Below the pieces are notes generated by a model, which worked only from the letters and a program-made list of their open reading frames with translations, was not told the DNA's origin and did not search any database. Shown here piece by piece: positions 52,375 to 61,294 of a DNA stretch of 64,000 nt. This DNA comes from Variovorax sp. KK3 (GTDB lineage Bacteria; Pseudomonadota; Gammaproteobacteria; Burkholderiales; Burkholderiaceae_C). The stretch spans positions 62,001-126,000 of the forward strand of contig NZ_LYVO01000002.1 in the NCBI RefSeq assembly GCF_001984055.1, read 5' to 3'. The position numbers and the translations under genes are program-made. Each line of letters opens with the position of its first letter. Positions within the stretch are counted from its first letter, which is position 1.

Positions 52375-53373
52375 ATGAAACTCGCTCGCACTGTTTCGGC
52401 CCTTCCGAAAACATGCGCACTTCCGATGCTGTGGGTCTGGCTCGCAGCGCCTTCGCCCGCGCTGGCCGACTTCCCCGACAAGCCCATCCGCATGATCGTG
52501 CCCTTCGCCGCGGGCGGCCCGACGGACGTGGTGGCGCGCATGCTGGCCGAGAAGATGGGCGCGGCGCTCAAGCAATCGGTGGTGGTCGACAACCGCGGGG
52601 GTGCCGGCGGCGCGATCGGCACCGATGCCGTCGCCAAGGCGCGGCCCGACGGCTACACGCTGGGGCTCGCCACCGCATCGACGCACGAGTTCACGCCCGC
52701 GTGCAACAAGGACACGCCCTACGACCCGGTCAACGACTTCCAGATGATCGGCATGATCTCGAGCACGCCGACCGTGCTGTTCGTGAAGCGCGAGTCGCCG
52801 CTCCCGGGGCTCAAGGAAGTCCTGGAGCTGTCCCGCCAGAACCGCGAGCCCGTCACCTGGGGCGTGCCGGGCAACTGCAGCAACATGCACTTCCTGCTGG
52901 AGCTGATCAACAAGTCCGCGAACGCGAAGATCGCGCCGATTCCCTACCGCGGCAACAGCGCGGCCAACACCGACCTGCTGGCCGGCCAGATCACGATGGT
53001 GGGTGACGCGGTGTCGCCGGCGACGCTCGGGCTCATCAAGTCGGGCTCGGTGCGCCCCATCGCGCTGAGTGCGAAGACCGATGTCGAGCCGCTCCAGAAC
53101 GTGCCCACCTACGCGGAACTCGGCATCAACGTCGGCACCTTCTCCGCGTGGCAAGGGCTGGTCGCACCGGCGAAGACGCCGCCGGAGATCGTCGAGAAGC
53201 TCAACGGCGCCCTGCGCACGGCGCTGGCCGATCCGGAACTCAAGAGCAAATGGGTCTCGGCCGGCATCGCGCCGTCGCAGGCCAACGCGCCCGACATCAT
53301 GCGCAGCCGCATCAAGGCCGGCTTCGAGAACTCACGCAAGCTCGCCGAAGAGCTTCACCTTTCCGCGAAATAG
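52375..53373 (+). CDS. Bug/TctC-family solute-binding protein
   Basis: 332 aa. A signal peptide (residues about 1-31, ending ALA) precedes the Bug motifs: FPDKPIRMIVPFAAGGPTDVVAR, VVVDNRGGAGGAIG and ARPDGYTLGLATASTHE. It binds a carboxylate in the periplasm. AAAGG sits 8 bp upstream of the ATG. It is divergent from lysR and upstream of the FAD monooxygenase, 133 bp apart, so it likely feeds that enzyme's pathway. The substrate cannot be identified. Confidence 0.92.
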   Translation: MKLARTVSALPKTCALPMLWVWLAAPSPALADFPDKPIRMIVPFAAGGPTDVVARMLAEKMGAALKQSVVVDNRGGAGGAIGTDAVAKARPDGYTLGLATASTHEFTPACNKDTPYDPVNDFQMIGMISSTPTVLFVKRESPLPGLKEVLELSRQNREPVTWGVPGNCSNMHFLLELINKSANAKIAPIPYRGNSAANTDLLAGQITMVGDAVSPATLGLIKSGSVRPIALSAKTDVEPLQNVPTYAELGINVGTFSAWQGLVAPAKTPPEIVEKLNGALRTALADPELKSKWVSAGIAPSQANAPDIMRSRIKAGFENSRKLAEELHLSAK

Positions 53374-53506
53374 TCGCGACGCCCACGCGCTCCCTTCCCA
53401 GGGCCGCAGCGCAGCAGCGCCATGCGGCGCGGGAGCGTGCGCGGGCGCCAGCCAATCTCTCATAACCCAGCCCTCGCGAAGGGCCTACACGCAAGGAAAA
53501 ATCATC

Positions 53507-54697
53507 ATGCAGAAGAAAAAGCTCGGTGGCCCCGTGATCGTGGCCGGCGGCGGCATCGGCGGCACGGCGACGGCCGTGGCATTGGCTCAGGCAGGGATCG
53601 AGGTCTTGATCCTCGAGCAGGCGAGCGAACTGCGCGAGGCTGGCATCGGCATCCAGATGCCACCCAATGCCTTCAAGGTGTTCGATCGCCTCGGACTCGT
53701 CGTTGCGATGCTGAAGAAGGCGGCGTGTCCGGACGATCTCGTGTTCATGGATGCACTGAGTGGCGAGCAGATCATCCGCATCCCGGTCGACGACGAATTC
53801 CTCGCGGACTTCAAGTACCCGTATGCGCTGATGCATCGCGGCGATCTCTTGGAAGTGCTGGCGCAGGCATGTCGCGAGTCCGACCGCATCGCCATTCGCA
53901 CATCGAGCAGGGTCACCGGCTTCAGGCAGGAAGGGGGCCGCGTGACGGTGAGGACGGAAGATGGCGCGTACCACGAGGGCGCGGCACTGGTCGGATCTGA
54001 CGGCTTGTGGTCCACGATGCGGCGCGAGCTCGTCGGTGCGGACCGGCCGCGCACCGAGAACTACATCATCTTCCGAGGCGTCGTGCCGGCCGACCAGATG
54101 CCCGAACTCGAATTCGCCAACGCCGTCGTGATGTGGGGCGGGCCGGAACTGAACTTCTCGCACTATCCGATGCGCAGCGGCTCGTATTTCGCGCTGGGCG
54201 CGAGTGTGAAGAGTGCGCTGGCGCTGGACCAGGGCGTGTCGAACCTCGGCGTGGCCGATGGCGCGCGTGAATTGCGCGAGCGTTTCGGCGTGGTCTGTCC
54301 GGCCATCGCACGGCTGTTGGACAAGATCGACGTCGATCGCATGTGGACATTGCACGACCGCGAGCCGATCAAGCACTGGTCACAGGGCAACGTGACCCTG
54401 CTCGGCGACGCCGCGCACCCGACCTTCAACTACATGGCGCAGGGTGCCTGCATGGCGCTCGAAGACGCGGTGTGCCTGGCCGACTGCGTGACGCAAGCCG
54501 ACAGCTACGAGCAGGCCTTCAAGGCCTACCAGCAGGCGCGCTACCTGCGCACCGCGCGGGTCCAACTCACGTCGCGCATGTACGGCGAGCTCTACCACGC
54601 GAAGGGCGTGCAGGCCGACCTGCGCAACGCGCTGCTGTCGCGCACGACTGCGGCGCAGGCGCGCCAGCATCTGTCGTGGCTGTTCAGCGGGATTTGA
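53507..54697 (+). CDS. FAD-dependent aromatic hydroxylase (3-hydroxybenzoate 6-hydroxylase-like)
   Basis: 396 aa. The dinucleotide motif GGGIGGTATAVALAQAG starts at about residue 14; the DG motif (GSDGLWSTMR) and the FAD-binding LLGDAAHPTFNYMAQGACMA follow. HRGDLLEVLAQAC and ALEDAVCLADCV fit the 3-hydroxybenzoate 6-hydroxylase/salicylate hydroxylase branch. It would hydroxylate an aromatic acid using NADH and oxygen, for example to gentisate. No ring-cleaving dioxygenase is in the window. ATG 53507 is used. Confidence 0.83.
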   Translation: MQKKKLGGPVIVAGGGIGGTATAVALAQAGIEVLILEQASELREAGIGIQMPPNAFKVFDRLGLVVAMLKKAACPDDLVFMDALSGEQIIRIPVDDEFLADFKYPYALMHRGDLLEVLAQACRESDRIAIRTSSRVTGFRQEGGRVTVRTEDGAYHEGAALVGSDGLWSTMRRELVGADRPRTENYIIFRGVVPADQMPELEFANAVVMWGGPELNFSHYPMRSGSYFALGASVKSALALDQGVSNLGVADGARELRERFGVVCPAIARLLDKIDVDRMWTLHDREPIKHWSQGNVTLLGDAAHPTFNYMAQGACMALEDAVCLADCVTQADSYEQAFKAYQQARYLRTARVQLTSRMYGELYHAKGVQADLRNALLSRTTAAQARQHLSWLFSGI

Positions 54698-54754
54698 AAG
54701 AGGCCGAAGCGGGTCGGTGCGTGGCGAACACGCGGCCGGTCCCGCATCGGCCCG

Positions 54755-55147
54755 CTACGCCCTGGACTTGTCCTGGATCAATTCGATCTTATAGCCGTCC
54801 GGGTCGGTGACGAAGGCGATCACCGTGGTGCCGCCCTTCACCGGCCCGGCCTCGCGCGTGACATTGCCGCCGACGGCCTTGATCTTCTCGCAGGCCTCGT
54901 AGGCATCGGGCACGCCCAGCGCGATGTGGCCGTAGGCGGTGCCCATGTCGTAGCTGTCGGTGCCCCAGTTGTAGGTGAGTTCGATCTCGGCTTGCGCCGG
55001 GTTGCCCTCGTAGCCGACGAAGGCCAGGCTGTACTTGTACTCGGGGTTCTCGGAACGGCGCAGCAGCTGCATGCCGAGGATCTTCGTGTAGAAGTCGATG
55101 GAGCGCTGCAGGTCGCCGACGCGCAGCATGGTGTGGAGGAGTCGCAT
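54755..55147 (-). CDS. gloA: Lactoylglutathione lyase (glyoxalase I)
   Basis: 130 aa. [26 protein letters not shown] and [12 protein letters not shown] are the two vicinal-oxygen-chelate halves; metal ligands His5, Glu56-type and His/Glu in GYKIELIQ are present. It converts the methylglyoxal-glutathione adduct to lactoylglutathione. It is 43 bp downstream of a glutathione transferase gene and may share its transcript. Confidence 0.93.
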   Translation of the reverse strand: MRLLHTMLRVGDLQRSIDFYTKILGMQLLRRSENPEYKYSLAFVGYEGNPAQAEIELTYNWGTDSYDMGTAYGHIALGVPDAYEACEKIKAVGGNVTREAGPVKGGTTVIAFVTDPDGYKIELIQDKSRA

Positions 55148-55190
55148 CTCTGGGTGTCGTTCGCGTGTGGTGGGGACACCGATTGTCGGC

Positions 55191-55877
55191 TCAGTCGACC
55201 ACGGCTAGCGAGAGCAGATGCGTCTCGTGCATCTGCAGGAAGGCGCGCAGGTGCTCGCGATATTCCGGCACGACCGCATCGCGCACGCTCGGCCGTGCGT
55301 GCAGCGCCTGCCGCCAGGCACGGACCTTCGGCGTGCGGTCGAACACGTGCGAGTCGTGCAGTTCGTCGAAGAGCTCGAAGTAGCGGAACACCGGCGCGAA
55401 CACGGCATCGACCAGGCTGAAGTGCTCGCCGGCGAAGAAGGGGCCTCGGCCCAGCGCCGCTTCCACACGCTCGAACTTGGCGGCCAGCGCCTGCCGCTTC
55501 TGCTCGAAGACCTCGGCGTCGCGCGTGGTCTCGTAACCCCACAGGTCGACGAGGATGGCGGAGCCGAACTCCATCCAGGCGCGGTGCTCGGCACGCGTCA
55601 GCGGGTCTTCGGGATGCAGCCGCGGGCCGGGCTGCGTGTCTTCGATGTACTCGCAGATCACGTTACTTTCGAAGAGGATGGCCTCGCCGCCGTCGGGGCG
55701 CGGCACGCGCAGCAGCGGCACCTTGCCGAGCGGCGAGATGTCGACGAACCAAGCGGGCTTGTCCGCGAGGTCGATCACGACGCGCTCGAAGGGCACGTCC
55801 TTCTCGCGCAGGGCGATGGCGGCGCGCTGCACGTAGGGGCACAGCAGGTGGCTGACGAGGGTGAGGGGGCGGGTCAT
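55191..55877 (-). CDS. Glutathione S-transferase family protein
   Basis: 228 aa. The N-terminal thioredoxin fold is [25 protein letters not shown] with an omega-type CPYV active site, and GKVPLLRVP plus [13 protein letters not shown] bind glutathione. The C-terminal helical domain follows. The Cys rather than Ser or Tyr active site points to a reductive or thiol-transfer role. It precedes gloA. The substrate is unknown. Confidence 0.9.
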   Translation of the reverse strand: MTRPLTLVSHLLCPYVQRAAIALREKDVPFERVVIDLADKPAWFVDISPLGKVPLLRVPRPDGGEAILFESNVICEYIEDTQPGPRLHPEDPLTRAEHRAWMEFGSAILVDLWGYETTRDAEVFEQKRQALAAKFERVEAALGRGPFFAGEHFSLVDAVFAPVFRYFELFDELHDSHVFDRTPKVRAWRQALHARPSVRDAVVPEYREHLRAFLQMHETHLLSLAVVD

Positions 55878-55977
55878 CGTGGCTTCCTTCTTCCGGGCGG
55901 ATGTGTCGAGAAGCGCGATTCTTCCGAGGCACGAAGACCTTGGCTAAAAAAGCCCATCGCCCTGCAAACGAACTCTG

Positions 55978-56652
55978 CTATGCGCTCCAGCGCACCAGAC
56001 GGCCGTTGTGCATCAGGCCCACGTGATCGGACATGGTCTGCGCCTCGGCCTCGTTGTGCGTGACGAGCACGGCAGTCTGGCCCGCCGTCTTGAGGATGTC
56101 GCGCACTTCGACGGTCAGCCGCTCGCGCGTTGCGGCATCGAGGTTGGAGAAGGGCTCGTCGAGCAGCAGCAGGGCCGGCGAGGGCGCGAGCGCGCGCGCC
56201 AGGGCGATGCGCTGCTGCTGGCCGCCGGACAGTTCGTGCGGATAGCGCTCGCCCGCATCGGCCAAGCCCACCAGCCCGAGCATCTCGGCCACGCGCGCAT
56301 GGCGTTCTGCATGCGCGAGCCGGCGCAGACCGAAGCCCACGTTCTGCGCCGCCGTCAGGTGCGGGAACAGCGCGTACTCCTGAAACATCATGCCGACCCG
56401 GCGCTCCTCGGGCGGCAAATGCACGTCGGCGGAAGACAGCAGCCGATCGCCGAGGCGCACGCTGCCGGCGCGCACGGGCTCGAAGCCGGCGATGGCGCGC
56501 AGCACCGTGGTCTTGCCGCAGCCGGACGGACCGAGCAGGCAGCCGATGCGGCCCGCGAGCAGGGCCAGCGAGAAGCCTTCGACGACGGTGTGCAGGCCGC
56601 GCGCGCCGTCGTAGGCCAAGCGCACGTCTTCGAGTTGCAGGGCCGCGCTCAT
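55978..56652 (-). CDS. fbpC: Ferric iron ABC transporter ATP-binding protein
   Basis: 224 aa. Walker A LLGPSGCGKTTVLR, Q-loop MMFQEYALFPHL, signature LSGGQQQRIALARAL, Walker B ALLLLDEPFSNLD and the H-loop LVTHNEAEA are all present. It is shorter than most FbpC proteins (about 350 residues) because the C-terminal TOBE-type domain is missing. Its ATG overlaps the fbpB stop. It powers iron import with the neighbouring fbpA and fbpB. Confidence 0.9.
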   Translation of the reverse strand: MSAALQLEDVRLAYDGARGLHTVVEGFSLALLAGRIGCLLGPSGCGKTTVLRAIAGFEPVRAGSVRLGDRLLSSADVHLPPEERRVGMMFQEYALFPHLTAAQNVGFGLRRLAHAERHARVAEMLGLVGLADAGERYPHELSGGQQQRIALARALAPSPALLLLDEPFSNLDAATRERLTVEVRDILKTAGQTAVLVTHNEAEAQTMSDHVGLMHNGRLVRWSA

Positions 56653-58301
56653 TCGGCACTTCCTTCCGTGTGAATGCCGAGCCCGTTGCGCGCGAGCAGC
56701 ACCACCGGCAGCAGGCCGGCCACCACGATCGCCAGCGCGGCGATCGCGCCTTCTTCGTAGGTGCCGCGCGCAGCCTCTGCATAGAGCCAGGTCGCGAGCG
56801 TGTCGAAGTTGGCGGGCCGCAGCAGCAGGGTGGCGGGCAATTCCTTCATCGCATCGACGAAGACCAGCAGCGCGCCCGCCGCGATGGCTGGGCGCAACAG
56901 GGGCAGATGCACGCGGCGCAGCGTGCCGGCCGCGCTTTCGCCGAGCAGGCGCGACGCCTGCTCGAGCGCAGGCGGGATGCGCGCCAGCCCGGCCTCGATG
57001 CCGCCCACCGGCATGGCCAGGAAGCGGATGGCGCAGGCCACCACCAGCACGATGCCGGCGCTCATGAGCGGCAGGCCCTCCTGCCGGAACAGCGTGGCGA
57101 ACATCGCGTCGAGCCCCAGTGCAGGCGTCAGCAGCCCGATCGCCAGCACCGTGCCGGGCAGCGCATAGCCCAGCGTCGCGGCGCGCGCCTGCCAGCGCGC
57201 GCGGTTCACGATGCCCGAACCCTGGCTGCGCACCGCCCAGGCCACCACCAGGCCGGCGGCGACGGTGGCGGCCGTCACGCCGGAGGCCAGCGCCAGCGTG
57301 TTGCCGAGGCTCGCGAGCAGGCCATCGGAGATGCCGCCGCCCAGGCGCAGACGCTTCACCGTTTCCCACACCAGGTAGAGCGCGGGTGCAGCGAAGCCGA
57401 GCACGACCGGCAGCGCGGCCGCGCCGCAGGCCAGCCACGCGGCCGCGCCATGCAGCCTGCGCGGCTGGATGCCGCGCATGCGCTGGGCCGAGCCGAAGCG
57501 CTGGTGGCGCCGGCCGTGCCGTTCGAGCAGCACCAGTGCCACCACCATGATCAGCATCGCGCAGGCGATCTGCGCGGCGCCGGCCAGGTCGGAGCGTGTG
57601 ATCCAGGTGGTGTAGACGGCCACCGTCAGCGTCTGGATGCCGAGGAATTCGGAAGCGCCGATGTCGTTGAGCGTTTCCAGCAGCGCCAAGCTCAGGCCCA
57701 CCGCAAGGGCAGGGCGCGCCAGCGGCAGCGCGACACGGAAAAAGGCACCGCGCGCGCTCTCGCCCAGCGTGCGCGCCGCTTCCATCAGGTGGGCGGGCTG
57801 GGTCATGAACATGGCGCGCGCCGTCATGTAGACGTAGGGGTACAGCACGAATCCGAGCACGAGGATGGCGCCCGGCATCGAGCGCAGGTCGGGTAGGCGA
57901 AACTGCCGCGGGCTGTCGAAGCCCAGCATCCAGCGAATCGCGCCCTGCACCGGGCCGATGGGATGCAGCAGGTCGAGGTAGGCGAAGGCCACGATGTAGG
58001 TCGGCATGGCCAGCGGCAGCAGCAGCGCCCAGTGCAGAAAGCCGCGACCGGGAAAGTCGCAGGTGGTCACCAGCCAGGCGCAGCCCGTGCCGATGACCAG
58101 CACCAGCGCGCCCACGCCGAGCAGCAGGATCGCGGTGTTGAGCGCCGCCTGCGGCAGCACGTGCTGCGCCAGGTGCGCCCAGTGCGAGAAGTCGGCCCCG
58201 AAGGCCAGCCAGGCGAGGCTGACCACCGGCGCGAGCACGCCGAGCGCGATCGCGATCGAGGCGGTCCGCCAGAGCGGTCCGACCGGCCTCAATGCAACCA
58301 C
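56649..58301 (-). CDS. fbpB: Ferric iron ABC transporter permease
   Basis: 550 aa with about twelve membrane helices in two halves, as in FbpB. EAA loops are visible (MEAARTLGESARGAFFRVALPLARP and LEQASRLLGESAAGTLRRVHLPLLRP). The start is GTG at 58301. It lies 3 bp after fbpA and overlaps fbpC by 4 bp. It imports ferric iron delivered by FbpA. Confidence 0.9.
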   Translation of the reverse strand: MVALRPVGPLWRTASIAIALGVLAPVVSLAWLAFGADFSHWAHLAQHVLPQAALNTAILLLGVGALVLVIGTGCAWLVTTCDFPGRGFLHWALLLPLAMPTYIVAFAYLDLLHPIGPVQGAIRWMLGFDSPRQFRLPDLRSMPGAILVLGFVLYPYVYMTARAMFMTQPAHLMEAARTLGESARGAFFRVALPLARPALAVGLSLALLETLNDIGASEFLGIQTLTVAVYTTWITRSDLAGAAQIACAMLIMVVALVLLERHGRRHQRFGSAQRMRGIQPRRLHGAAAWLACGAAALPVVLGFAAPALYLVWETVKRLRLGGGISDGLLASLGNTLALASGVTAATVAAGLVVAWAVRSQGSGIVNRARWQARAATLGYALPGTVLAIGLLTPALGLDAMFATLFRQEGLPLMSAGIVLVVACAIRFLAMPVGGIEAGLARIPPALEQASRLLGESAAGTLRRVHLPLLRPAIAAGALLVFVDAMKELPATLLLRPANFDTLATWLYAEAARGTYEEGAIAALAIVVAGLLPVVLLARNGLGIHTEGSAE

Positions 58302-58304
58302 GAT

Positions 58305-59348
58305 TTATTGATCGAAGCCGACCTTGTCGACGAGCGCACTGGCCTGCTTGCGGTACTTGGCGATCTCGGCGATGGGCAGCGGGTCGACCTTCAACTCGCC
58401 GATGCTGGAAGAGATGATGGAGTCGAGCGGCACGTTCTTGCGTACCGGGTACTCGTAGTTGGCCTCTGCATAGAACGCCTGGGCCGAGTCGGACACCAGG
58501 AACTCGAGCAGCTTGACCGCGTTGGCGCGCTGCGGCGCGTTCTTGGCGACCGCGGCGCCGCTCACATTGACGTGCGTGCCGCCGCTCTTCGAGTTGGCGA
58601 AGGTCGGGCGAATCACCTTGATGGCATCGCCCCACTTGCGCGCGTCGCTGCCTTCCTTCGAACTCTTCATCTGGCCGACGTAGTACGAGTTGGCCAGCCC
58701 GACGTCGCAGATGCCGCCCAGGATGTCACGCGCCACGTCGCGATCGCCGCCCGTGGCCTTGCGCGCCAGATTGGCCTTGACGCCGCGCAGCCACTGCTCG
58801 GCCTTGGCTTCGCCGTCGTGGGCGATCAGCGAGGCGACCAGCGCGGTGTTGTACGGATGCTGCCCGGCGCGGATGCAGACCTTGCCCTTGTACTTGGGGT
58901 TGGCCAAGTCTTCGTAGCGGAAGCTGTTGAGCGGCAGGCTCTTGTCGGCGTAGAGCACGCGGGCGCGCATCGACAGCGAGAACCATTGGCCGTCGGCGCC
59001 GCGCAGGTTGGCGGGGATGGCGGATTCGAGCGTCGCCGACTTCACGGGCTGCGTCACGCCGCCTTCCACCAGGTCGACCAGGTTGCCGATGTCCACCGTC
59101 ATGAGCACGTCGGCCGGGGAGCGCGCGCCTTCGGCCTTGACGCGTTCCAGGAGCCCGTCCTTCACGAAGACCGTGTTCACCTTCACGCCGCTCTGGTTGC
59201 TGAACGCGGTCAGCAGCGGTTGGATCAGGCCGGGTTCGCGCGTCGTGTAGACGGTGACCTCGTTGGCCAGGGCCGGTGCGGCCAGGCCGCCTGCCAGGGC
59301 GAGGCCTGCCAGGGCGCGCGAAGCGTAGGGGCGCGAAAAAGTGCTCAT
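58305..59348 (-). CDS. fbpA: Ferric iron periplasmic binding protein
   Basis: 347 aa. A signal peptide ends at APALA, followed by NEVTVYTTREPGLIQPLL, RSPADVLMTVDIGNL and TFANSKSGGTHVNVSGAAVA. The Tyr-Tyr iron-binding pair lies in GLANSYYVGQM, the motif of FbpA/FutA proteins. It captures ferric iron in the periplasm for fbpBC. A Fur box lies 54 bp upstream, so iron-dependent repression is expected. Confidence 0.92.
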   Translation of the reverse strand: MSTFSRPYASRALAGLALAGGLAAPALANEVTVYTTREPGLIQPLLTAFSNQSGVKVNTVFVKDGLLERVKAEGARSPADVLMTVDIGNLVDLVEGGVTQPVKSATLESAIPANLRGADGQWFSLSMRARVLYADKSLPLNSFRYEDLANPKYKGKVCIRAGQHPYNTALVASLIAHDGEAKAEQWLRGVKANLARKATGGDRDVARDILGGICDVGLANSYYVGQMKSSKEGSDARKWGDAIKVIRPTFANSKSGGTHVNVSGAAVAKNAPQRANAVKLLEFLVSDSAQAFYAEANYEYPVRKNVPLDSIISSSIGELKVDPLPIAEIAKYRKQASALVDKVGFDQ

Positions 59349-59401
59349 GAAGTCCTCCAGGGTGTGTGTCGTTGGCAAACGGTCGGCGCACTTGCGGCGC
59401 T

Positions 59402-59420
59402 TGATACGAATCATTATCAG
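59402..59420. promoter_or_regulatory. Fur box upstream of fbpABC
   Basis: On the minus strand the sequence is TGATAATGATTCGTATCA, matching the Fur consensus GATAATGATAATCATTATC well in its first ten positions and with symmetric ends. It lies 54 bp before the fbpA ATG. The fit with an iron-import operon makes Fur control very likely. Confidence 0.75.
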
Positions 59421-59604
59421 TGGCGGCTCGCGTCCTACTGCTGATGTCCTTAGGCCTTCGATGGACGTGGCTGTTCTGCTGTGCAGTTCTAAACACTAAA
59501 TCTTGGCTCAGATTCGGGCCAAGAGACTGCGATGCGGAATAAGATTCTGCGAACGCTGCGCCTTTTGGACCTTCGAGCAGCATGCAACCACGCAGGACGG
59601 AGAC

Positions 59605-61176
59605 ATGACGAGCACCCCAGCCCCCGCCACATCGGCCATTTCGCGCATCCACCAGCTGCTGGACGAATGGGTCAGCAGCCAGCCCCAGGCGCTCGCCGTG
59701 CGGGACGCCCACGTGACGCTCGGCTATGCCGGGCTCGATGCAGCTGCGCAGGCGGCGGCCCGCCAACTGGCCGAGCTCCAGGTCCGGCCTGGCGACCGCG
59801 TCCTGGTGGTGGGCGAGAACTGCGCCGCCATCGCCGCGCTGGTGCTGGCCGCGAGCATGCTGGACGCGTGGTCGATCGTCGTCAATGCGCGCTTGTCCGA
59901 GCGCGAGATCGACACCTTCATCGCGCATTCGGGCGCCCGCCGCGTGATCTACACCTGCCATGTCTCGAGCGACGCGCTGCGGCACGCGCAGCGCCAGGGC
60001 GCCGAGGCGATGGGCTGGCACGGACTCGGGACGCTGCACGTCGGCCCCCTGGCCGCCGACGTGCAGCCCGAGGCCTGCGCCGAAGCGGCCGACGAGCAGG
60101 TCGCCGCCTTGATCTACACCTCCGGCACCTCCGGCGCGCCCAAGGGCGTGATGCTGACCCATGCCAACCTGATGTTCGCTGCCCGCAGCGCCCGCGAGGT
60201 GCGCGGCCTGGGCCCCGGCGACCTGATCTACGGCGTGCTGCCCATGGCGCACGTAGTCGGCCTGTCGACCCAGTTCCTGGGCTGCATGGCGAGCGGTGCC
60301 GGGCTGGTGCTGGAATCGCGCTACACGCCCGCCGGCCTGGCCCAAGCGCTGTCGCAAGAGGGCGTGACCGCGTTCACCGGCGTGCCGGCCATGTTCGCCA
60401 AGCTGCTCGACTGGTCGCGCGAGAACGCGTTGCCGCTCACGGCACCGGCGCTGCGATTCGCCTGCGTGGTCGGCTCTCCGCTCACGCCGGGACTGAAGGC
60501 TGGCGTGGAGGCCGCGCTCGGGCTGCCGCTGCACAACGGCTACGGGCTGACCGAGACGGCGCCCACGATCGCGCAGACGCGTATCGAGTCACCGCGCGAC
60601 GACTGCACCGTCGGCTTCGCGCTCGCCGGCGTGCAGACGCGCGTGGTGGATGCGTGCACGGGCCTCGACCTGGCCGCCGGCGAAGTCGGCGAGCTGCGGG
60701 TGCGCGGCCCGAACCTCATGAAGGGCTACTACCGCAACGAGGCACTGACGCGCGAGGCCATCGATGCCGACGGCTGGTTCAACACCGGCGACATGGCGCG
60801 CCGCGATGCGGACGGCGCGCTGCACATCGTGGGCCGCAGCAAGGAACTGATCATCCGCTCGGGCTTCAACGTCTATCCGGTCGAGGTCGAGCAGGTGCTC
60901 AACAGCCACCCGGAAGTGGTGCAGTCGGCCGTGGTCGGCCGCACCGTCGGGCACAACGAGGAAGTGGTGGCCTTCGTCGAGCGCGTGGCCGGGTCGCAGC
61001 TCGACGACGAGGCGATGCGCCCCTTCCTGCGCGAGCGGCTGTCGCCCTACAAGGTGCCCAGCGAGATCCGCTTTCTCGCGCAGCTTCCTTCGGCGCCCAC
61101 CGGCAAGATCCTCAAGAACGTCTTGAAGACCTTGGCGCAGGGCGAAGAGATGCCGGCCCATGCGCATCACGGTTGA
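59605..61176 (+). CDS. AMP-binding acyl-CoA ligase/synthetase
   Basis: 523 aa ANL-superfamily enzyme. A3/P-loop LIYTSGTSGAPKGVMLTH, GYGLTETAPT, GWFNTGDMARRDADG, GRSKELIIRSGFNVYPVEVE and the catalytic Lys in PTGKILK are all present. It activates a carboxylic (probably aromatic or fatty) acid as the acyl-AMP and then the CoA thioester. It is followed after 118 bp by SDR, isomerase and two Bug genes, all on the plus strand. It is divergent from fbpA. Confidence 0.88.
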   Translation: MTSTPAPATSAISRIHQLLDEWVSSQPQALAVRDAHVTLGYAGLDAAAQAAARQLAELQVRPGDRVLVVGENCAAIAALVLAASMLDAWSIVVNARLSEREIDTFIAHSGARRVIYTCHVSSDALRHAQRQGAEAMGWHGLGTLHVGPLAADVQPEACAEAADEQVAALIYTSGTSGAPKGVMLTHANLMFAARSAREVRGLGPGDLIYGVLPMAHVVGLSTQFLGCMASGAGLVLESRYTPAGLAQALSQEGVTAFTGVPAMFAKLLDWSRENALPLTAPALRFACVVGSPLTPGLKAGVEAALGLPLHNGYGLTETAPTIAQTRIESPRDDCTVGFALAGVQTRVVDACTGLDLAAGEVGELRVRGPNLMKGYYRNEALTREAIDADGWFNTGDMARRDADGALHIVGRSKELIIRSGFNVYPVEVEQVLNSHPEVVQSAVVGRTVGHNEEVVAFVERVAGSQLDDEAMRPFLRERLSPYKVPSEIRFLAQLPSAPTGKILKNVLKTLAQGEEMPAHAHHG

Positions 61177-61235
61177 AGCGCGCGGCGTACTGGCGAACTT
61201 CGTCCGCTGAGCGCAGCATGCAACCCCACACCCAA

Positions 61236-61275
61236 CTCGACACGACACGACACGACTCGACTCGACTCGACTCGA
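61236..61275 (+). repeat. Eight-unit pentanucleotide tandem repeat
   Basis: The run is CTCGA, then three CACGA units, then four CTCGA units, 40 bp in eight perfect-length pentamers. It ends 19 bp upstream of the SDR ATG (61295) and lies in the 118-bp gap after the acyl-CoA ligase stop. Slippage would change promoter or leader spacing without touching a reading frame. It is seen directly; the role as a variable switch is inference. Confidence 0.85.
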
Positions 61276-61294
61276 CATCACCCAGGAGACTTCC

